Source: Clostridia bacterium DTU080
Lineage (GTDB): Bacteria > Bacillota > Limnochordia > DTU080
Direction of reading: 5' to 3'
Assembly: GCA_001513395.1 (NCBI GenBank)
Contig: LFTP01000379.1
Span: forward strand, 13,330-23,825
DNA length: 10,496 bases
The stretch's first letter is position 1. Every line of letters begins with the position of its first letter. This document shows positions 5,973 to 10,496 of this stretch, piece after piece. Below the pieces are notes generated by a model. It was not told the DNA's origin and did not search any database. It saw only the letters and a program-made list of their open reading frames with translations. Both the position numbers and the translations under genes were made by a program.

Positions 5973-6430
5973 ACTTCTCCGAGGTCATCGAGGGCCTGGC
6001 GGCTCAAGACGTAGAGCTGGTTTTTTTCCTGTCCGCCTATGAGGGCGGTCGTCAGCTGCAACGATGGGCGCTGGATTACGGAGTGTATGTGGTTTCGGCT
6101 CATCGCGGCGGGGTGGGGATCATCGTCGACAAGACGGGTCACGTGCTGCAAAAGGGCGACGGGAACTACCATCCGGTTGTCATCCGAGATCTGAACATGG
6201 ATCGGTATATATTCCATCTGGACAACAACCACAGGCAGTTCCCGGCTATGATCGCCAAGTATGGCTCTGCCATCCATATCGATGTCTGTCGCCCGGAAGC
6301 CTTTTTTGCTCTGGAATCGCGCTCAACTGAGGTGAGTGTAGCTGATTTGATCCGCGAATTCGGCTTGGAGACCTTCAAGGAATATATGCAGCGTTCCCGA
6401 AGGCTGCGGAAGGCTGCTCTGGGTGAGTGA
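5864..6430 (+). CDS. Carbon-nitrogen hydrolase (nitrilase superfamily), C-terminal fragment after the frameshift
   Basis: These 188 residues are the second part of the nitrilase-fold enzyme broken at 5859-5862. They begin with MFPTDYEMREGI, which in the family follows directly on the catalytic lysine. They contain the catalytic cysteine in GRIGMAICFDLNFSE (Cys33 here, about Cys139 of the restored protein), then FFLSAYEGGRQLQRWALDYGVYVVSAHRGGVGIIVDKTG, the later core strands of the fold. The last ~70 residues (IHIDVCRPEAFFAL to RLRKAALGE) form the C-terminal arm. The ATG at 5864 lacks a good ribosome binding site, so it is unlikely to be an independent gene. Its last 56 bases overlap the end of the opposing HEAT-repeat gene. 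Substrate is unknown; the coupling to hydF makes a link to hydrogenase maturation possible. Confidence 0.8.
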   Translation: MFPTDYEMREGIKPGTTTPVFNTPFGRIGMAICFDLNFSEVIEGLAAQDVELVFFLSAYEGGRQLQRWALDYGVYVVSAHRGGVGIIVDKTGHVLQKGDGNYHPVVIRDLNMDRYIFHLDNNHRQFPAMIAKYGSAIHIDVCRPEAFFALESRSTEVSVADLIREFGLETFKEYMQRSRRLRKAALGE

Positions 6431-7526
6431 ATCGGAGACTTCCGTTTTCCTTTGTTATGGGGATCAGGCCGGCCGCCTCTGCCAGTGCCTGCTCGGTCTC
6501 GGGCGGAGTCGGGGGACTGTGAATTCTGATCTGTCTGTCCGACAGGCCGGCTATGATCTCTTCTGTGTCAGCATACCATTGCAAATCGACTCCGAAGGCC
6601 TCGGTGAAAAAAGGCAAGGGGATCAAAGTGACGCCCTCGAAAACGAATACGGGAAGCGGCATCGGTAGGTCGGTGCCATTGACCTGAGCCATCGTGGAGC
6701 CGAGTTGCATTGTGATCCGTTGCCCGGTGTCGCTCACCGTGACGATGCCGGTCAGGGGGTCATAGGCCGTCTTCACACCCAGCCAATCGGCCATCGACTT
6801 GAGAGGGACCAGATGCATATCGCCCAGGCGCCATGTTTCGGCATCGAGCAGGGGCAGATGAGGAGCGACGGTGGCGGAAGCCATCGAAGTGACGTCGCGG
6901 ATCCCCGTGGGATCGTCTGAAATGACGCGGTCCAACGCCGTAGCCGCCGCTTGGCGCAAGATAGCTGGGTTGTTGTAGTCCGCAGCTGCTCGGGCCAGAG
7001 CCGAGGCGGCGTTGTGTGCCAGCGGACCCAGACTTTCCAACACTTCGACGACTCCGAGGCGCAGATCGCTGCGGTGATGATAGTCAAGCAAGACGGAGAT
7101 CATCTCCGGCACCGCCTCTTGGGCCGCCGGACCCATGGATCCCAAAGCTCTGATGGCCGCACAGCGCAGATCGTGGGTGTTGCTCGCGTCGGTGAAGACT
7201 CGAATAAGAGCCGGAACAGACGCCTTGGCCGCCGGACCGATTGATCCCAGGGCAGTGATCGCTGCCAGACGCACGGCGGGGTTTCTGTCATTGATAGCTG
7301 TGACGAGAGCGCTGATCACCGAATCATCGGGTCCCAGATCGCCCCATGGCAAGCTTCCGAGTTGTCTTGCCGCCTCGCGGCGGACGCTCCATGTCGGGTC
7401 TCGCAATTCCTCCAGCAGACTGTGGATGCTTTGGGCGTCAACTTCCCCATGCCAGATAGGCATGAGTAGGAATACGGTGATGATAAGTCTCTTCAGACGG
7501 AGTCGTTTCGAGCGAAAGATGCGCAT
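6375..7526 (-). CDS. Exported HEAT-repeat protein with copper-amine-oxidase-N-like stalk domain
   Basis: A 383-residue protein of unknown role. Residues 1-31 form a signal peptide: basic RSKRLRLKR, hydrophobic LIITVFLLMPIW, and a VDA cleavage site before Gln32. Residues about 36-205 hold four or more HEAT repeats recognisable by repeated AIxALGSxGPAA...VPxLI units. Residues about 236-332 match the copper amine oxidase N-terminal-like domain (LVPLKSMADWLG, YDPLTGIVTV, MQLGSTMAQVNG, VTLIPLPFFTEAFG, WYADTEEI), a wall or surface module common in Firmicutes. It is probably a cell-surface protein binding other proteins rather than an enzyme. AGGAGGT (complement of 7534-7540) lies 7 bases before the ATG. 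It is transcribed towards the hyd operon, overlaps the hydrolase tail by 56 bp, and diverges from the adenosyltransferase gene. Confidence 0.85.
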   Translation of the reverse strand: MRIFRSKRLRLKRLIITVFLLMPIWHGEVDAQSIHSLLEELRDPTWSVRREAARQLGSLPWGDLGPDDSVISALVTAINDRNPAVRLAAITALGSIGPAAKASVPALIRVFTDASNTHDLRCAAIRALGSMGPAAQEAVPEMISVLLDYHHRSDLRLGVVEVLESLGPLAHNAASALARAAADYNNPAILRQAAATALDRVISDDPTGIRDVTSMASATVAPHLPLLDAETWRLGDMHLVPLKSMADWLGVKTAYDPLTGIVTVSDTGQRITMQLGSTMAQVNGTDLPMPLPVFVFEGVTLIPLPFFTEAFGVDLQWYADTEEIIAGLSDRQIRIHSPPTPPETEQALAEAAGLIPITKENGSLRFTHPEQPSAAFGNAAYIP

Positions 7527-7623
7527 GTGACAGACCTCCTCGATTGGCTCGAGACTGATGGGGTTTCAGGTTGCATCTTGCTATATCTGGATTTCGTCTG
7601 CATTCCGCAAACCCTTTTCGGAT

Positions 7624-7633
7624 TTGCCGGCAA
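7624..7633. repeat. 10-bp perfect palindrome in the divergent intergenic region
   Basis: TTGCCGGCAA is its own reverse complement and sits in the 169-bp gap between the divergent HEAT-repeat and adenosyltransferase genes, so it could be an operator for either. I see no confident promoter boxes in this gap. A 10-bp palindrome can arise by chance. Confidence 0.25.
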
Positions 7634-7695
7634 TAATCAAAAGAAGTGGTGGATTTGTCGATTCGTGGCGTGTTCAGATGAGGGGGTGATGGGCA

Positions 7696-8232
7696 TTGGC
7701 CGGTGCGACACGCAAGGGTCTCGTTATTGTACATACCGGAGACGGAAAAGGCAAGACCACGGCCGCTCTGGGGCTGATGATGCGCGCCTGGGGTCGCGGG
7801 ATGAAGGTCATCATGCTTCAGTTTATAAAGAACAAAAACGCCAACTGGGGAGAGATCCGGGCGGCCCGCAAGATGGGAGTGGAGATCATTCCCTTGGGGG
7901 ACGGTTTCGTCTTTTCCGGTGAAGATGAATACAACCGTTCCTTGGCTCTTGAAGGATGGACGCTTTGCAAAGAAAAGATCTTGGCTCCTCCGGAAGCCTA
8001 CGATATGGTCATTTTGGATGAGATCACTTACGTCATTCACTACAAATGGCTTTCCCTGGAGGAGGTAGTGGACGTCCTCGACAGACGCCCACCGATGCGC
8101 CATGTGGTCTTGACCGGACGGCATGCTCCTCAAGGGTTGATCGACTATGCGGACTTGGTGACCGAGATGCGGATGATCAAACACCCCCTTGTCGATCAGG
8201 GGATCAAGGCTCAGCCCGGCATTGAGTTTTGA
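7696..8232 (+). CDS. cobO: Cob(I)yrinic acid a,c-diamide adenosyltransferase (CobO/BtuR type)
   Basis: A 178-residue corrinoid adenosyltransferase that transfers the 5'-deoxyadenosyl group from ATP to Co(I) corrinoids, giving adenosylcobalamin or its precursors. The P-loop HTGDGKGKTTAALG (residues 13-26) is typical of the BtuR/CobO family, as are VIMLQFIKN, the DEITYVIHYKWLSLEEVVDVLDRR segment, VVLTGRHAPQGLIDYADLVTEM and the closing KHPLVDQGIKAQPGIEF. The frame has a stop at 7687-7689, so the TTG at 7696 is the only practical start; it follows a G-rich GAGGGGG (7680-7686) by 9 bases. The family is 170-200 residues, so it is complete. It faces the cobS-cobC-cobQ-like operon with only 15 bp between the two stop codons. 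The same fold is also called btuR or cobA; the choice of symbol is conventional. Confidence 0.93.
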   Translation: MAGATRKGLVIVHTGDGKGKTTAALGLMMRAWGRGMKVIMLQFIKNKNANWGEIRAARKMGVEIIPLGDGFVFSGEDEYNRSLALEGWTLCKEKILAPPEAYDMVILDEITYVIHYKWLSLEEVVDVLDRRPPMRHVVLTGRHAPQGLIDYADLVTEMRMIKHPLVDQGIKAQPGIEF

Positions 8233-8247
8233 GCGCCGGGGCGAGTT

Positions 8248-9081
8248 TTACTGTTTGCCCAGACCCATGAGCGAGTAGACGCAGTCCATGTCAAGATGTC
8301 GCCTGACGACATCCGCCAGCCGCTCAATAGACTCTTCACTGACTTGACGCACGCATGGGGCGTCCGAAAGAGAGTCTTCAGCCGCCAAGTTGAGATCGCC
8401 TATGTAGGGAACAACTCCAACCACCGGCAGGCCGGTACGCTCCGTGAGGAAATCCAGGCCGGGTTGCAGGTAGGTCAAATCCCCCCGAAACTTATTGATA
8501 ATGATTCCTTTGACGAGCTCCCGCTCATTCGTAGCCAGCAGCTCAAGTGTGCCGACCAACCAAGCCAAGGCGCCGCCGCGGTCGATGTCGGCGACCAATA
8601 AGACGGGCGATTGGGTCGAAAGAGCGATGCGCATATTGACGATATCGCCGTCTTTCAAATTCACTTCGGCCGGGCTTCCCGCTCCTTCCAGGACGATGAC
8701 TTCATATCTTTGCGCCAGGCGCCCGTAGGCGGCCAGGCTGCGATCCAACAGCTCGTCGCGCAGCGAGCGATACTCGCCCCAAGACATGACTCCTCTCGAG
8801 CTGCCGTTGACAATCACCTCAGAGTGCATATCTCCGGTCGGCTTAAGCAGGATCGGATTCATGTCCACATGAGGCTCGGTGCGGGCGGCGTAGGCCTGTA
8901 TGATCTGGGCCACGCCCATTTCGCCGCCTTCGGCAGTCAGCGCTCCGTGGCCCATGTTCTGAGACTTAAAAGGAGCGACGCGATAGCCGTCTTGGGCCAT
9001 GATGCGACACAAGGCGGTGGCGATTATGCTTTTGCCCACACTCGAGCCCGTGCCTTGGATCATAATGGATTTGGCCGTCAT
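8248..9081 (-). CDS. CobQ-like cobyric acid synthase, N-terminal ATP-dependent domain only (no amidotransferase domain)
   Basis: A 277-residue protein matching the N-terminal half of cobyric acid synthase CobQ/CbiP, which amidates adenosylcobyrinic acid a,c-diamide using glutamine and ATP. Visible are the P-loop QGTGSSVGKS (9-18), the CobQ signature FKSQNMGHGALTAEGGEM...AQIIQAYAARTEP..DMNPILLKPTGD (about 38-83), VLEGAGSPAEVNL, DIDRGGA, INKFRGD and GVVPYIGDL. It ends with a helix IERLADVVRRHLDMDCV, as at the end of the BioD-like domain. Full CobQ is about 490-510 residues; the class-I glutamine amidotransferase domain with its catalytic cysteine is absent, and the DNA beyond the stop is cobO on the other strand. 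GGAGGT sits 9 bases before ATG 9081 but only 3 before ATG 9087, so 9081 is preferred. It may act with a separate glutaminase or use ammonia, or be a degenerate remnant. Confidence 0.85.
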   Translation of the reverse strand: MTAKSIMIQGTGSSVGKSIIATALCRIMAQDGYRVAPFKSQNMGHGALTAEGGEMGVAQIIQAYAARTEPHVDMNPILLKPTGDMHSEVIVNGSSRGVMSWGEYRSLRDELLDRSLAAYGRLAQRYEVIVLEGAGSPAEVNLKDGDIVNMRIALSTQSPVLLVADIDRGGALAWLVGTLELLATNERELVKGIIINKFRGDLTYLQPGLDFLTERTGLPVVGVVPYIGDLNLAAEDSLSDAPCVRQVSEESIERLADVVRRHLDMDCVYSLMGLGKQ

Positions 9082-9083
9082 GA

Positions 9084-9740
9084 TCATTCGACCTCCGTGA
9101 GATGGGATGTGTCGTTAAGACAACGGATTGTTGCTGCCTCGCCGAACAAATCTACGATGCTCAGGCTGGCATTGTCAAACCTCAGTCGCAGGGCGAGAGA
9201 GGGGTTGCCGGCCAACAGACAGACCAGAAGGGCGCGCAAAAGGCCTCCGTGTGTCACCACGGCGATGTGAATGGGACCGTTGGCTCCGTGGATTGTCGCC
9301 GCATCAACGAAACGCCGAGGTAACGGACGCACCCGGGCGATAGCATCCAAGAAGCTTTCTCCGTTCGGCGGTGCAAAGCGGAGTGGATCTTGCATCCAGC
9401 GGCGGCATCCATCAGGATGGCGCTCATGGATTTCGGGATAGCTCATTCCTTCCCAGTCACCGAATGAGACTTCCCGCAGATCATGACATATTTCAGGTGT
9501 CAGTGGGCGTCCGGCGCAGAGCAGATCAGCCAGCACCCGGGCTCTTCGGGCCGGACTGGTGTAGACCGCATGCAGAGGCAAACCGGAAAGCCGTTCGCTG
9601 AGGGCCTGAGATTGGCGCCGACCGCGGGGACTCAAAGAGCTGTCGCGAGATCCTCCAAAACGTCCGGCGCGATTGTCCTCGCTTTCTCCGTGACGCAGCA
9701 GATAAAGACGTAGTTGAATGGGCTTGTGATCTTTTTTCAT
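9084..9740 (-). CDS. cobC: Histidine phosphatase, probable alpha-ribazole-5'-phosphate phosphatase (CobC-like)
   Basis: A 218-residue member of the histidine phosphatase (phosphoglycerate-mutase-like) superfamily. The catalytic LRHGE motif is at residues 15-19 (phosphohistidine His17). The second Arg lies in TSPARRAR, the acidic LREVSFGDWEG segment at about 88-98, and the second catalytic His in VTHGG (His164). The family includes phosphoglycerate mutases and other phosphatases. The position between cobS and a cobQ-like gene, with an ATGA overlap to cobS, argues for CobC, which removes the phosphate from alpha-ribazole phosphate or cobalamin 5'-phosphate in nucleotide-loop assembly. The stop TGA (9084-9086) overlaps the alternative ATG 9087 of the next gene. 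The substrate is inferred from context and not from residues. Confidence 0.85.
   Translation of the reverse strand: MKKDHKPIQLRLYLLRHGESEDNRAGRFGGSRDSSLSPRGRRQSQALSERLSGLPLHAVYTSPARRARVLADLLCAGRPLTPEICHDLREVSFGDWEGMSYPEIHERHPDGCRRWMQDPLRFAPPNGESFLDAIARVRPLPRRFVDAATIHGANGPIHIAVVTHGGLLRALLVCLLAGNPSLALRLRFDNASLSIVDLFGEAATIRCLNDTSHLTEVE
9091..9096 (-). promoter_or_regulatory. Ribosome binding site of the cobQ-like gene, inside the cobC 3' end
   Basis: GGAGGT on the minus strand lies within the last codons of cobC. Spacing is 3 bases to ATG 9087 and 9 bases to ATG 9081, which favours the second ATG and shows the two genes are translated from one message. Confidence 0.6.
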
Positions 9741-10496
9741 GACGCACCTACTATCACCAAGGCCAATAGCACGGCTAACTCAACAAGTGTGCATGTGGCT
9801 CCCAAAGTGTCTCCGGTGAGGCCACCGATCTTTTTCGTTGCGTATCTGCCGAAGAAGAGGGCGACCATCGGGACCGTCATCATGACCGATATAACGAAAA
9901 CGTAAGGGTGGGCTGAGATCTGCCGGCCGCCAACCAAGAACACGGCGATGACGGTCATGATCCAGGTCAGCGTCGCCCAGAGCAGATGGCGAGGGCGAAG
10001 ATGCGTGGCGTACAGCCCGCCCAGGCCGTCTTTTCTGGCTGGTGGTTGGGTTTTGGCCGTCAGGACGAGCGACCAGCGACCGGAACTCAGGGCCAAAGGC
10101 AGGGCCAACGGCAGCCATCCTTCTTCCAGCAGCGTCCACAGGAGCGACCATTGCATAAGCAAAGCGACAACTCCGGCGGTCACGCCGTGCACTCCGACGC
10201 GACTGTCGCGCATGATCTCCAGTCTGCGCTCCCGTGTTCGGCCGCCGTAGAAACCGTCAGCGGTATCCATCAGCCCGTCGAGATGAAGATTGCCGGTCAT
10301 GACTGACAAAAAAGCTACGGCCATTACAGCGGTAACCGGGGCCGGAAGTCGAAGTGCCAATCCGGTGGCGCAAGCGGTCACCAAGGCGCCGAGCAGACCG
10401 CCTACCAACGGATACCAACCCATGGAGCCTACCAGATGGGATTCATTGATCGGGCCTGATAGGTCGATTGGCAGGCGGGTGAGAAACTGAACGGCC
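9737..10496 (-). CDS. cobS: Adenosylcobinamide-GDP ribazoletransferase CobS (cobalamin synthase), 5' end outside window
   Basis: An integral membrane enzyme that joins adenosylcobinamide-GDP with alpha-ribazole (or its phosphate) to give adenosylcobalamin (phosphate). The frame continues upstream of the ATG at 10423 as AVQFLTRLPIDLSG, the conserved CobS N-terminus, so the gene runs off the window and probably only a few residues are missing; about 252 are visible. Signatures are WYPLVGGLLGALV, the metal-binding GNLHLDGLMDTADGFYGG, RRLEIMRDSRVGVHG, and GGLTGDTLGA near the C-terminus. Several hydrophobic segments (about 15-25 residues each) are membrane helices. The stop overlaps the cobC start by ATGA, so the two genes form one operon. 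The internal ATG at 10423 is not the true start. Confidence 0.92.
   Translation of the reverse strand, partial: AVQFLTRLPIDLSGPINESHLVGSMGWYPLVGGLLGALVTACATGLALRLPAPVTAVMAVAFLSVMTGNLHLDGLMDTADGFYGGRTRERRLEIMRDSRVGVHGVTAGVVALLMQWSLLWTLLEEGWLPLALPLALSSGRWSLVLTAKTQPPARKDGLGGLYATHLRPRHLLWATLTWIMTVIAVFLVGGRQISAHPYVFVISVMMTVPMVALFFGRYATKKIGGLTGDTLGATCTLVELAVLLALVIVGAS

Noticed and set aside
7438..8184. 248-codon open frame on the minus strand
   Set aside because: It lies antisense to cobO and the intergenic gap, overlaps the start of the HEAT-repeat gene, and has no recognisable family features.
8231..8250. Possible bidirectional terminator between cobO and the cobQ-like gene
   Set aside because: Only a 3-4 bp CGC(C)/(G)GCG stem with a tiny loop is possible before TTTT; too weak to call.
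8611..9270. 219-codon open frame on the plus strand
   Set aside because: It is antisense to the cobQ-like and cobC genes, which have strong motifs on the other strand.

Overview
The window (about 58% G+C by eye, dense bacterial coding, short gaps, strong AGGAGG-type ribosome binding sites) looks like a chromosomal segment of an anaerobic, hydrogen-metabolising bacterium. A complete [FeFe]-hydrogenase maturation set and an exported HEAT-repeat protein with a copper-amine-oxidase-N-like 'stalk' domain both fit the Firmicutes/Clostridia-Limnochordia type of anaerobe. That placement is an inference from gene content, not a tree.

Region 1 (1-1101, +) is the 3' end of a large, probably exported protein: a possible beta-helix end, then beta-sandwich-like domains. 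Region 2 (1102-1412) holds no gene. It reads as a regulatory leader with a possible promoter, a folded RNA element, an intrinsic terminator with a perfect 10-bp stem, and an upstream segment able to pair with that terminator's 5' arm (a candidate antiterminator). Region 3 (1413-6430, +) is a tight operon: a TM1266-type [FeFe]-hydrogenase regulator, then hydE, hydG and hydF, which build the H-cluster 2Fe subsite, then a carbon-nitrogen hydrolase (nitrilase superfamily). The first three genes overlap, the hydG-hydF gap is 26 bp, and the hydrolase ribosome binding site overlaps the hydF stop. The hydrolase reading frame is broken by one missing base exactly at the codon of its expected catalytic lysine. 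No hydrogenase structural gene lies in the window.

Region 4 (6375-7526, -) is an exported HEAT-repeat plus stalk-domain protein whose 3' end overlaps the hydrolase tail. Region 5 (7527-10496) holds late cobalamin genes: a corrinoid adenosyltransferase (cobO/btuR, +) and, facing it, a minus-strand operon reading cobS (5' end beyond the window), cobC-like phosphatase, and a cobQ-like gene. The CobQ-like protein contains only the N-terminal ATP-dependent synthetase domain; the C-terminal glutamine amidotransferase domain is absent and does not follow on the same strand.

Most genes are recognisable families. The items most worth a second look are the attenuator-like leader of the hydrogenase-maturation operon, the hydrolase coupled to hydF (with its frameshift), and the half-length CobQ.
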